A DNA stretch of 64,000 nucleotides from Coniferiporia sulphurascens (taxonomy: Eukaryota; Basidiomycota; Agaricomycetes; Hymenochaetales; Hymenochaetaceae): the NCBI GenBank assembly GCA_002794785.1, contig NBBA01000002.1, positions 2,108,001-2,172,000 on the forward strand, in the 5' to 3' direction. The notes under the pieces are model-generated. The model ran no database searches and had not been told where the DNA came from. It was given only the letters and a program-made list of their open reading frames with translations. Position numbers and translations under genes: made by a program. Of this stretch, positions 12,303 to 23,515 are shown one piece after another (positions within the stretch are counted from its first letter, which is position 1; each line of letters begins with the position of its first letter).

Positions 12303-14175
12303 CTAGTTCCTCCAACTGCCGGGGGGTGTCAGTTGCAGTTCGGGACTTCATGAGGGGGTACTTACATCTTCACAATACGATCGCGGCCTCCGCTCACTAG
12401 CTTATCGGCCACGAAATCCACACAGTACACTTCGTCAGTATGCCCCGGGAGGTCTGTTTTGATTTTGTACGTCTTCAAGTCCCAAATCTTCAGCGTGCTG
12501 TCCTTGCTTGCGCTCACCAGCAGCCGCGAGTCCGCCGACCACGTCAATCGGTACACCGCACCGACATGTCCACGCAACGTCGCGATGAACCTGCACAAGA
12601 TTAGCACCACACACATCATTCACAGAAAAACAACCACGACTCACTTTCCCGTCCGCCCGTCCCATACCCGTACGCTGCTGTCCCAGCTCGCGCTCGCTGC
12701 CCACCGCCCGTCTGGGCTGAACGCGACGTGCGCTACCTGTTTCTGGTGCCCCGTCAGCCGTCCGATCGGCTTCAGCTTCCCTCCGCGTTCGGCCGCTTCG
12801 TCTTTCCCCTGCGCGGACGCGGACGTTGAGCCCGCACGCGAGGGGAAGATCGACCACAAGAAGAGCGTATGGTCGTCCGAGCCTGACACAAGCAGCTCAG
12901 GCGCTGTTGAGAGGACGGCGTTGTATCGCGCGAGCGCTAGTGATTGTGCTGCATAATGCGGGGGCTCGTAAGAGGAGACAGTGAGTAGCAGGGAAGAGAG
13001 GTGCATACCCTCTTCGTCTGAAGCTGCTTTTTTCGATGTGTGGTCAAACGGTCCAGTTCGTAATACAAAGTCCGTGTTGAGCGCCAGCGTCGTTACCCAG
13101 TGAGCATGATCCTTGAGAGTGTGCAGCAGCTTCCCCTGTTATGCCTATGAGCAGGAATTCCCGCAAATAAGACAAAGTACGCACCCCCTCCGGATCCCAC
13201 ACCTTCACCGTCCTATCACTCGACGCCGTATACAGCGCCCCTCGCCCGCCAACCCCGCCCCCACCCCACTTCACGCAGTTCACGCTCGCAGTATGGCTCC
13301 CAAGCGTATACTCCACCCTGCGCGTCGTCGCGTTCCACACACGCACCGTCCCGTCCTTCGACGCGCTCGCAAGACGCGGGGCCGCCGCGTTCAGGTGCAC
13401 AGGCTCCCACGCAAGGCTCGTAATCCACTTCGCATGTCCGCGCAGCGCCTCACCGACTGCCGCGCCCGTCTTCGGGTCCCACAGACGCACGTGGCCGTCG
13501 TGCCCGCCCGTCGCAAGACGGCGCGCGCAGCCCTCCCACTCGACGCATAGCACCCATCCCTTGTGTCCCGCAAGCGTATGGCTCGGCGTCTCGCTCCCAA
13601 GGTCCCACAGCCGCGCCGTACAATCGCCCGAGCCCGTCGCGAGCATCGCGCCCGTCGGCGAGAACGCCGCGCACAGGATGGGCGAGCTGTGTCCCGCCAG
13701 CGAGGACGAGCAGCGCGTCGCGGGGCGCACTTTGAAGACGGCCTGCGGGGAGCAGTAGACGGTGAACTTGTCCTCTGCGGTGAGGTCGTAGTTTGGATTC
13801 GAAAGTATGTCGGCGGCGATGGATTTTGAGATGGTCACGCGTGTCGGCGCGCTCGACGTGCCGCCCTTCGGGGCGGGAAGGGTAATATAGAACGAAAACG
13901 GTGTGGGCTCGTCATCCTATCATTACCTGTCAGTACACATAGCACTCTCCAGACATTCGCGAACGTACTTTTGTTGAGAGCTTATTGACAAGCAGCTCGA
14001 GATCTTCTCTGCTCACGTCCGCAGGGAGCTGCACGGCAGGCGCAAGACTCTTCCCATCATCCTCAGCGACAAACTGAACGACAATACTTGGCACGGGAGG
14101 CGGGGCGGGTTGTTCTGGCTCTGGTATGCCGTAGTAGAGCTTTGTGCGCTTCGGAGGGGGCAACAAGGTCGCCAT
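12303..14175 (-). CDS. RSA4: Ribosome assembly WD40 protein Rsa4/Notchless (NLE1)
   Basis: Six exons: 14175..13969, 13916..13185, 13135..13009, 12948..12645, 12590..12366 and 12315..12303, giving 535 residues (yeast Rsa4 has 515). Residues about 30-100 form the ubiquitin-like NLE domain (IVVQFVAEDDGKSLAP), which contacts the MIDAS domain of Rea1/Mdn1. The rest is an eight-bladed WD40 propeller with repeats such as GHSSPILCAAFSPTG, GHKGWVLCVEWEG and GHTDEVYCVDFV. Rea1 pulls on this protein to release assembly factors from the pre-60S particle in the nucleus. The last exon is only 13 nt and supplies the conserved IW-basic end; without it the frame would stop two residues early at VKM. Confidence 0.93.
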
Positions 14176-14942
14176 GGTCTGTGCAGGGCAGTCTGCTATC
14201 TTGCCGTGCAAAAATCGAGGAAAAGTTGCGACTTCCCGAAATGGTAACTATATGCATCAGATTGACTCTGAAAAAAAGTCACCGCACCCGAAACTCTGAG
14301 AGTTTTTCAGGAATTCTCAAATCTTCCGTCATTACAAAACCGTATACCAAAGACAACAATAAATATGAAGAAAAGTAACGCAAGGTTGAGTTGGCTCGTG
14401 CAAGGACTTCTTATTCAACATGCGTCGTGAACCGTCTCTCAGCGGCAGCCGGTCCAACAGCTATAGACTCGCGGAGCTTTCGCCAGTAGCTTCTCGCTCA
14501 GAATATCAATTCGCGGGTTCACAACTTCTTGCACTCCATTTGCTAACGTCGCTGATCCTGTGCATTTTCTTGTGCGTAATGAAACTAGACCGACACCAGT
14601 TCTAGCAGAGCACAATTCGCCCGCTTCCATTCGGTGAACCACAGGAACGCAGTGACGAGTTACTTTTGCGCGGAAGAACCTAATACGACCGACCGGAGCT
14701 TCAGCTTCTTCCAAAAATAAAAGAGTTCGGGCTCGTGCACGGGGCCGAGATATAGTTTATGAGGCAAGCTCTGAAGCTCAGCGCTGGCGGACTTGCTGAC
14801 TCACGAAAAACTTCCGCAGAGCTGAGCAAATTGGAAACAAGCGGCTTGCCATACACATATGTCATGTCATTGCAGGAAAGCGGATAGAAAAAGGAAAATA
14901 ATGCAGCATGTAACATGGACACAAGCAAAGGCTACAGACTGC
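14176..14942. other. Intergenic region between RSA4 and eL33
   Basis: It contains the Rsa4 promoter side (right of 14175) and the 3' side of eL33. A minus-strand frame at 14439-14714 has a plausible helical stretch (NGVQEVVNPRIDILSEKLL). I could not join it to a start or to other exons, so I leave it unassigned. Confidence 0.35.
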
Positions 14943-15572
14943 TCAGATCGTCGAAGGGTAGAGCATCTAAAACAGAAGTGTGAGCAGACGGAATTGTGCC
15001 TTGAGAGAGCGACATACCACACGGACGGAGGCACCGAAGACGTGCGGGGGCAGGTTCGACCTGAATTTTGACTTGACAACACCAGAGTTGCCGTGCGGGC
15101 GCGTTACACGTCTGCGCCATGTGTCAGTACAAGGATAACACGGAGACAGACGCAAGTAGCACTTACCCCCAGATGACGCGGACCTTGGAGCCGCTGACCT
15201 CGCGCTTGGCGCGGTAGACGTATGCGACACGCTTGCCGAGGTAGAACTGGGCGTCCTCCTTGGTCGCGACGCCCTCGATCTGGACGAGGGACGTGTTCGG
15301 GCGGGTGTTGCGCTTGCCGCGCTTGTGGCTGAGCACGCGGCCTTTCGAGTAGAGTCTGTAAGGGTGCAGCGGTTAGCGTTGGATGTACGGGATATGTGCT
15401 GCCGCCGTCGTTGCTGCTGCCTGCCATCCATCGGTCATCCGTGCCATCCACCGCCTGAACGAGCCATCCACATCCTTCCCGACCTCTCCAACACACCCAG
15501 CCCAGCCAGACGGACGCCGAGTAGCGATACAGCAGCCCAGACGACGAGAAACGCTCACCTTGTAGAGCCCAT
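14943..15572 (-). CDS. RPL33: 60S ribosomal protein eL33 (L35a)
   Basis: Four exons: 15572..15559, 15355..15167, 15111..15018 and 14966..14943, giving 106 residues (yeast 107). The first coding exon is 14 nt (MGST plus two bases) and the last is 24 nt (MLYPSTI-stop). The body carries the family signature [17 protein letters not shown], the [18 protein letters not shown] region and [20 protein letters not shown]. It is a structural protein of the large subunit. The 203-nt first intron is longer than its neighbours; I looked for snoRNA C/D boxes and found none convincing. It starts back to back with ArgJ across 372 bp. Confidence 0.96.
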
Positions 15573-15944
15573 TTGTCTTGCTGGTCGTCGATGTCGTCGG
15601 ATTTGTCCCTACCGTCGCCCGCTAATCCCCGTCCCAAAGCGGACTCAAGTGGCGCCGCCTCTTCGACTCCGCACCCGGGCAAGGAAAAAGGAGGCTATAA
15701 AAAGGCGGAGAAAAGTTTGTGATGGGTCGACCAGCGATGCAGTCGTCGGATTGCACTCGACCGTCTCGTCGACGACGGACCGGGTAACGGAGCGCTGGCA
15801 GAGCAGAATATTCGCATCCTTGGTCGTCTATATTACTAGACCCGCTGTATCGTCGGTACTCTACTGACTCTACTCCGAGTCATCCTCCAAGGAGCACATA
15901 TAATATAATACACCTCTCTTCTCGAGTCCTTCGTGCCCTCCACC
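15573..15944. promoter_or_regulatory. Divergent promoter region, eL33 and ArgJ
   Basis: It separates opposite start codons. A CTATAAAAAG element near 15695-15704 points toward ArgJ, about 240 bp before its start. The rest is GC-rich without recognised sites. Confidence 0.4.
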
Positions 15945-17637
15945 ATGCCCATCCCCCGCTGTGCACTCCGCCTGCGCGTCCCGCGCCTTACCCGTATGTC
16001 CTCGTCCACCCCAGCGGGCGGGCTCACCTTCTCCATGGCCGCGCCCCCGCCCAAGGCGCACCACCACCAGCCCATCCCCGCACACACCTTCCCGCGCGGC
16101 TTCCTCCTCGGCGGCACCTATGCCGGCGTCAAAAAAGTCAAAGGCACCCCCGACCTCGCCCTCGCCGTCTCCGCGTCCCCACGCCCCGCCGCAGCTGCGG
16201 GCGCGTTCACGCGTAACGCCGTCGCTGCTGCCCCCGTCCGCGTGTCTGCGCAGGTCCTTGAGACAACGGGCGCACGCGTCCGCGCGGTCGTCGTGAACAG
16301 CGGTTGTGCGAATGCTGTAACGGGTAAACGCGGTCTCGACGATGCGTGGAGCATGGTGCGCGCTGCGGATGGCGTCGTGCGTGCTCTGGATCCCGGTGCT
16401 ACGTCCGGCGTTGAGCAGAGTCTCGTCATGAGCACGGGAGTCATCGGGCAGCCGCTCCCCATCGAGCGTATCCTCAACGGCATCGCCTCATTTTCTGCGC
16501 CTCAGTCCCAGTCCCAGTCGGAGGCCGAAACGTTGCCCCTGGGCGACACATTCGCGCACTGGGAGCGCGCAGCGCGCGCGTTCATGACGACGGACACGTT
16601 CCCGAAACTACGCGCGCGCACCTTCCGCGCGGGCGGGCGCGAATACCGACTGGGCGGCATGAGCAAGGGCGCGGGCATGATCCACCCGGATATGGGTCCA
16701 ATGAAGACGACACAGACGAAGAAGGAGCTGCACGCGACGCTCCTCGCGCTCATCCTCACCGACGCACCCGTCGCACCGGGAGCGCTGCAGCGCGCACTCG
16801 AGCACTCCGTCGCGCGCTCGTTCAACTCCATTTCCGTCGACGGCGACATGAGCACGAACGACACTGTGCTCGTCCTCGCCAACGGCGCCGGTGCCGGCGT
16901 GGGCGCGGACGTGGAAGAGATCGACGAGACGCGCGACCCAGAGGCGTTCGCCCAGTTCCGCGACGCGTTGACCGACTTCGCAGCCGAGCTCGCGCAGCTC
17001 GTCGTGCGCGACGGCGAGGGCGCGACCAAGTTCGTCACCGTCACCGTCGACGTAAGTATCTCCTCCAAACCGCATACACACGTGAGCTAATTACACGCTT
17101 CCGCATTACAGGGCGCAGCGACGTACGAAGACGCACACTCCGTCGCATCACGCATCTCAACCTCCGCACTCGTCAAAACCGCCCTCTACGGCGAAGACGC
17201 AAAGTATGTCTCCCCTCCCCTCCCCCTCTCTCCCTCTCACCCACTCACCCACTCACACAAACTTCCATCACCACAGCTGGGGCCGCATCCTCGCCGCCAC
17301 AGGCTCCCTCCACGGCTCCTCCCTCTCCACCGCCCTCGACCCCACGCGCATCTCCGTATCCTTCGTCCCCACCGACGGCTCCGCCCCGCTCCCCCTCCTC
17401 GTCGCAGGCGGACCATGCGGCGTCGACGAAACACGCGCCAAACAGATCCTGCGCGCCGAAGACCTCGAGCTGCGCGTCGAACTCGGCCTCGGGAAGGAGT
17501 CTGCGCGCTATTGGACGTGCGATTTCAGCTATGTGCGTTTCTTTCTTCTAGCTGGGGTTTTTGATTTCTGGGTTTCTTACTCTCCTTTCTTTTTTGAAAA
17601 GGAATACGTCCGTATCAACGGCGACTACCGCAGCTGA
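15945..17637 (+). CDS. ARG7: Mitochondrial bifunctional ornithine acetyltransferase (ArgJ)
   Basis: Four exons: 15945..17051, 17112..17203, 17277..17532 and 17602..17637, giving 496 residues. The ATG at 15945 is used; the N-terminus is Arg-rich and fits mitochondrial import. The enzyme moves the acetyl group from N-acetylornithine to glutamate (and can acetylate glutamate) in the arginine cycle. Family motifs include [69 protein letters not shown] and the C-terminal [11 protein letters not shown]. Family members cut themselves at Ala-Thr within a motif like HPNMATLL. Here the HPDMG and [11 protein letters not shown] parts are separated by about 13 extra residues, so the likely cut is HA/TLL. 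No GT-AG pair of usual size would remove the insert. Confidence 0.93.
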
Positions 17638-18106
17638 GCTGAGCTGGCCGTCGCATTTCGTCCGGTGTGTCACTCGAAAAAGGAGGAAAAGGGGAAAGAG
17701 AAAAAAAAGTACACCCATTCACAAGACCAATCTTCTGCGCTTGGGATAACCACAACAGCTACAGGGCATCCTCATCTCATCTTGTGAATTATAGATATAA
17801 CCATTTTTTGGTCTTTCATTCGTGTTTAGCAATTATATTGGACGATAGGGAGGACGAACTCAAACTCGGACTAAAAAAGAGTGCGAACCGGTTCAGAAAA
17901 CTCTAAGGCGGACAGTTAGCTATGCAATTAAAAAGAAAAGCCAGAGTACTAGTAGCCATAAGGCAGGAGCAAAGACAAAGACAAAGAAAAGTAAAAGATA
18001 GGGAGGGGACCCTCGACACGGAGTAAATCGTGAGCCGCGTTTTGCGTTACAACTATTAAGTATCTACAGGCATACAGAGTCAAGTCGAGTCTATCAGTCC
18101 CACTAC
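17638..18106. other. Convergent intergenic spacer
   Basis: Lies between the 3' ends of ArgJ and the anoctamin. It is purine-rich and A-rich, with no credible coding frame. Confidence 0.5.
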
Positions 18107-18254
18107 TCAAGAGTCCTTGACCGCCTTCTGGACCTCGTCCATCCCCTCGTCACGTACCCAGAAACCAGTCATGTCCTCATCCCCCTCGTCCTCCTTACTG
18201 TCTCCTTCCAGCCCACCATCCACACCCTTCCCATCCCGAATTCCGTCGCCCACT

Positions 18255-18288
<34 letters not shown>

Positions 18289-21130
18289 CCTCACCCATCC
18301 TCCTCCATATCTCCTCCTCCCCTTCGCCTTCACCATCAACACCCACAACCCCAATACTCCTCAAATACCGCGTCTTCACCGCCCTCTCCGCAGCCTCCTT
18401 CTCCGCAGCTGCCGCCGACCCACGCCACGCCGCGCGTTCCAGCACGTGTCGCACAAGCAGGCGCGCAAGCGCGTGCGCGTGTGACGCAGAGAGTGCGAGC
18501 AGTAGCGCGGAGAGGAGTAGTGTCGCGGGCGTGTAGGACGTTGTAGTCGTGCCAGACGAGGAGGATGAGAACGCGCTTGTGCCCGTGCCGCCATTGTGTG
18601 TGTCGAGCGCGGTGCCTACTGTAGGTTCGGATAATATGGAGGACGAAGAGGAGAATGCGGTGGGGTGGAAGAGGTAGACAAGCGCTGCATTCGTGAGTGC
18701 GGAGAGCCACGCGATGAAGCTCTAAAAATCGCGATTTCATAAGTTAGTGTTCAGTTGTAGCAGAAGTGTCAAGTGTACGGACCAGTGTCTCCAACCAAGG
18801 TCCAATAGTGTCCGTACGGAAGGGTATCGGTCTCCTGCAGTGTGTCGTGATCTTAAGCGCATCTCCGCGCAGCTCGAGCCAGTTATTCAACAACGCCATC
18901 ACTGTAACACACAAGTTAAGTTGAAGTTCACACCAAAAAGCCTCCGCAAAGCGAAACAGGGGAAGGGAGGAGAAACACTCACCAGGCGCCAACGGCCAAA
19001 TCGTGCTCCACAGCGCAACATACCCAAACTGCGTAACCATCTCGCTATAATCCGTGAACAGCGTATACTCAGGCAACGCGAGCTCATGCCTCACACCCGC
19101 AAGGAACGCACGTTCCGCCTTTTCCCCGCGCTCCTCGTCCTCGAACACCACGCGCTTCCCATTTTTCTTCCCCGGGCCCGAGCCCGCACTGGGACTCGCC
19201 ACGCTGGACGCCGTCGCGCTCGAACCGGTGCTCGGAGACGCAGAGCCGCCCGTACCCCCGGACGCCTTAGCCTTGCGCGCCGCGCGCATCTCACCAAGCT
19301 TGCGCAAGATGAACGGCAGCCCGATCTCCGTAAACGTATTGACTGCCTGGTTCGTCACAGTGTATGCGAACATCTGATTTTGCAGGCGCGCCGGGTCCGT
19401 CTTCGCACTGTGCGCCCACACTTCCCGCGCGCTACTATTTCCGAAGCCAAATTTGAAACCAAATCCACCACTACGCTCACTAGCAGCTGCGGCTGCGGTG
19501 CCCGCCGTGCCGTTTATGAAGTCCGCAGCGCGCGACGCACGCTCGTTGACAGCTACACTCGTCACAAAGACAGTGCGCGCGACGCTCGCCATGAGCTGCT
19601 CTCCAAAGGGCACATACACGAACGCAGAGAGTGCAAGACCTAGGTATGCGACTATAGCCGAGAGCGCAAATGTTTTGAGCGTGAGCGACGCCTCGTACGT
19701 AGACTGATGCGCATGGTTTTCCCAGTTTGTCAGTCGCACGGCGTATGATTTGTATAGTCCAAGCAGCTGCGGGACGAGCGCCACAAAGAGCAGCGTTGGG
19801 CTGAACGACTTTTACACACAATTGCTTCAGAAACGGCCACTGGTATTATAAGAATAAAGTTGCGTACTATTATTCTCTGCCCAGGTCCCGTGTATAATTG
19901 CGTCACAAAAGCCTCGATCATGAAAATACCCGTCAATATTGCTGCTAAAGCGGCTGCGAAAAACAAAATGACGGGAAGGCTGGCAAGAATACGAGCATCC
20001 CTTTTCCACCACGGAAATATGCCCGAATTCCCGTTCTCGTCCTCGTATTGAGCGCGGCGGCGTTCGACGCGGAAGGAGCCTCGAGTGCCCCAGCGTATAG
20101 ATAATTTCCGTTCGCGGATACGCCATACCTCAACGAAGACGATCGACCACATCACGATGAGCAACGAGTAAATAACCGAGTACGGCATCCGAAGGATGTA
20201 GAAGACGATCCCCAAACCAGCGCTGTACATTAGGGAATGCGTGTACGACGACAGGAAAGCAAAATACAACGCGACTGCTTCACCAAACTTCAGAGCTACT
20301 CAGCGAGTTAAAAGAGTGGGAATAAAGACCAACGCACCTGGTTCTTTATTTTGTCCAACTCGACATTTCCGATCCCGAACCCAATCTGTCGGCGCGTCCA
20401 GCTGTGCATCCACATCTCGTTGAACTTGTGGTCATGCAGCGCGACGACGCTCTCGACGCGCGTCCATTCTTTGCTACCGGGTACAATTCCGAGACCACCG
20501 CCATGTCGAGTCGAGGTGACGAACTCGTAGACGATGCGCAGACGGTCTGCAGGCGAGAGCTGGGAGGGATCGGCAAGGGCCGAGGAATCGCGAGTGATGA
20601 GTTCGGTTGAAGAAAGACCAAGGAGAAAGTCCTGGTATCTAGAAACATGATGGAATTAGAAGACTGGCGGTGAGGCTAATCCCAATACCACGACAAGCGA
20701 AGCATGCCTCGGTGGAGCCGAACAAGAGGCTTCTAGACCAGACCACGTGTGCCTTCCAAGGCGCTCACGTTCATCTCGCCAGAACCCCATCGGCCATCGG
20801 CCCCCGTACATAGAAGGAACTCGAAACTCAAACTCACCTCTCGTGCTGCACAAGCTTCACGAGCTTTGGCACAGGGGCCTGGACGAATACGAGGAGCTGG
20901 CCGTTCTTCTGGCCGCGCTTACCGCTCGCCCTAAGGCCCGCACCGCGGAGAGTCGCGAGCAGACGCGTGTACTCTGTCTCGGCGGCGGCTGCACCCTCGC
21001 GCACTTCGCGCTTTGATACGTATTTGGAAGAGGACAGCGGCTGCGGGGCGGAGCGGAAGACGAGGATGAGGTCGACTTGGGGGGTTGCGTCGGGTGCGGG
21101 TTCAGGCGCGGGAGGGGCCGGGTGCTCCAT
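18107..21130 (-). CDS. IST2: Ist2-like anoctamin (TMEM16) membrane protein
   Basis: Six exons: 21130..20838, 20638..20338, 20287..19868, 19808..18983, 18901..18783 and 18721..18107, giving 857 residues. The cytosolic N-terminal domain contains the short VDLILVFR and LVFVQAPVPKLVKLVQHE strands typical of fungal anoctamins. Several transmembrane helices follow, with the family loops FGEAVALYFAFLSSYTHSL, FVEVWRIRERKLSIRWGT and PLAPVMALLNNWLELR, then RRPIPFRTDTIGPWLE. Fungal members scramble lipids and, in yeast, tether cortical ER to the plasma membrane through a basic tail. Here the tail after the last helix is acidic and repeats Gln-Thr, unlike the yeast tail, so tethering is uncertain. The family is firm; scramblase versus tether is open. 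Confidence 0.9.
18255..18284 (+). repeat. Coding hexanucleotide repeat (TGCGTC)5
   Basis: Five perfect copies of TGCGTC on the plus strand encode the Gln-Thr run in the cytosolic tail of the anoctamin. Length change here would alter the protein without breaking the frame. Confidence 0.9.
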
Positions 21131-23515
21131 GGATGGCGTTACTCAAGTCGAGGCGGCGAGGACCGAGTCGTGGAACTCGTGTTCGCCGTGTATTTCGCTT
21201 GCGGTGATATGCGGCGGCGGCGCTTGACTTCGAGTGAGAATGAGAGAGGGCGTATGTCGCCGCCGCGGACAATAAGGGAGGAAATGGGAGCAGACTGCTG
21301 GGGGACGCTGTGGGCGGCGAGGAGGGTCAGAAAGGAGAGCAGGCTCGGTGAGGCAGCGCGGAATCCGGAATGGCGTGTCTGATGTCACGCACACGTGTCC
21401 ATGCCGTAATCCACACGTCGGGTCCGCCGACGACGACGCGCTCGAGCCTGGGTCAGCTTGCTTGGTCCGAGGACGACTGTGGGACTCGGTGCGTGCTCGC
21501 TGTCTGCATGCGTGCAACAACGCTTCTGCTACTCATCGGCCCTGGGCGCGAGTATTCGGAACACCAGCGACGCGAGCAACTTCATGGCAACTTACGACCT
21601 TATCACTCCGAGGCCGCCGTATATTGAATAACAACTTCCCCACATCCAAGTCAACTTCTCGACATCCCTGCCGCACTATTTGTACCGTGCACATTACATA
21701 CTTCACCCAAAAGCACACGCCACCACGCTGTTGGGTCTGCAGCCCACACACACACGCGCGTGTACGCTCCCTCCCCCGGTGCAGTAAAGCCTCGCCACCG
21801 CATCTCACGACTCTTCAATCTTTTGATGCACGAGGCTCGGGATATTCGAAAAACCGTCGTCCGTTCACATATAATTGCTAATTGCTATGCTCTCCATGCT
21901 CGCGCCCAAGGGCGTACGAGTCCGGCTGTGCGACTTGAACGTGCATGTTTCTCGCTCTCATACAAAAAATTCCGCGCGAGGCGTGTCAGATAGACAAGTA
22001 CGTACAGCACTCGGCAGACAGTGGACACGCACTATCGTATGCACATGACACGCATCTGGCAACGATCAACAAACATATATCCCGGCTGTACTTCTGTCGA
22101 GCGCCGAGTGTCGTTTCCCGGATGTTTGGAATGAACCAACGGGGGTAATATGTGGTCGGCGGGCGTGAGCTGGTTTCCCCGATAAGGAGCCAGTCAGTAG
22201 AATATTAGTATCGACGCCGATGATATGCAGGGATGACGTAGTCGGAATGCCACGGATCGAATACTGGCGGCGAGCGTTGCGGGTGACGGGCTGCTCGCAC
22301 CTATCCCAGAAGTGCCGGACTCGGACCGGGAGAAGAGAGGGGCGTGGGAACGGGTGCCCTGGTCGCCAAGGGGAGGATGTGCAACCCAATCGCAGCTGTC
22401 CCAGATGGATCGGCACGCAACCGCCTCAAATCGCTCGCTTAACTCCTTTACGCTTTGCCAAATGTTTTTATATTTCAAAATAAACAAGAGTTGTATGTTC
22501 TCTGAGGTGCGATCGTGCGCACAATATTAATGGATGTATGCCGAGTCTGTGGCGAGGGAGAGCGAACAAGAGCTTGATGCCCGATTGTATAGAGGCTGTT
22601 AGTGTGGGCGTGGCGCGCAGGGAGGAGAGTATGGCGGGCGGGACCATCGCGTAACTTGGCGCGTTACATACAGTCGCGTACCACTCCTTCTGTCTTTTTT
22701 TTCTTCTTCTTCCTCTCTCTTCTCGAACATCCACGGCCGTGTCCACTACCCCCTCCTCACGGCGTGGTCCCGCTCGTAGCCTTTTTCATAACCTCCCTCG
22801 GCTGTCTCTCTTCCCTCCGAGTCGCTAGCCTTCACCACCTTGCTTATACAAGTTCAAGTTTCCAGCTGTTAACGACGCCCTGTCAGCACCACTCCATACA
22901 GTGACACGCAACAACATCTTTGCTTTCGTGCAGTTTTGAGCACCCAATACAAACCCCAACCCCCGCCCCCATTCGTCGGGCAGAAACGATCTAATACCGG
23001 TGTTTATTCCAATGTATGTTCGTTCCCCCTCCTACCCCTATTTGCGTTCTGCGTTTGCCCCGCAATCTGTGTCATCGCCCGTCGCATGAGCGGGGGAGGA
23101 GGAGAGGGAGCGAAGAAGAAGCCCCTCGTCGCTATGCAATTTCCCCTCCCCTTCTTCCCCTTCCTCTTCCCCGCGCACTTCGTCTCCTATTCCTATTTCT
23201 ATCTCTATTCCGCACTCTTTTTCTGACCATGCATTCGCTGACCCCCGGTTGCTTTTTTACTTTTATCCTGTCCTCTCCCGCTTTGCCACGCTGGCGTAGC
23301 AGAATTTATTGACATCGTCAGACCTTTTCTTTTCCCTCGTCCGTCCGTTCCTCTTCCGCCTCCACACCGCCAGGAAGGAACAGAGATAGAAACACCGCGC
23401 TACGCTGGCGTCGAGCATCTGTGCGTTGGCCCGTTTGTTTGTGACGCTGTTCCACCTCCCCCAACCTGACGTACTTCGCACAGAAAACCAGCTCGTCCGC
23501 TCCCCAATAATATTA
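21131..23515. other. Long divergent intergenic region with 5' leader of the disordered-protein gene
   Basis: This 2.4-kb gap lies between two divergent starts. Scattered frames up to 177 codons have no ATG context or family resemblance. From about 22680 the plus strand is strongly pyrimidine-rich and ATG-poor, as expected for a long 5' leader. A GTATGT donor near 23014 suggests an intron in that leader. The 9-mer AATATTAAT occurs at 22523 and again at 23509, where it overlaps the start codon of the next gene. Confidence 0.4.

Noticed and set aside
21348..21881. A 177-codon plus-strand frame upstream of the disordered-protein gene
   Set aside because: No ATG start in context, composition typical of random GC-rich DNA, and no family resemblance.
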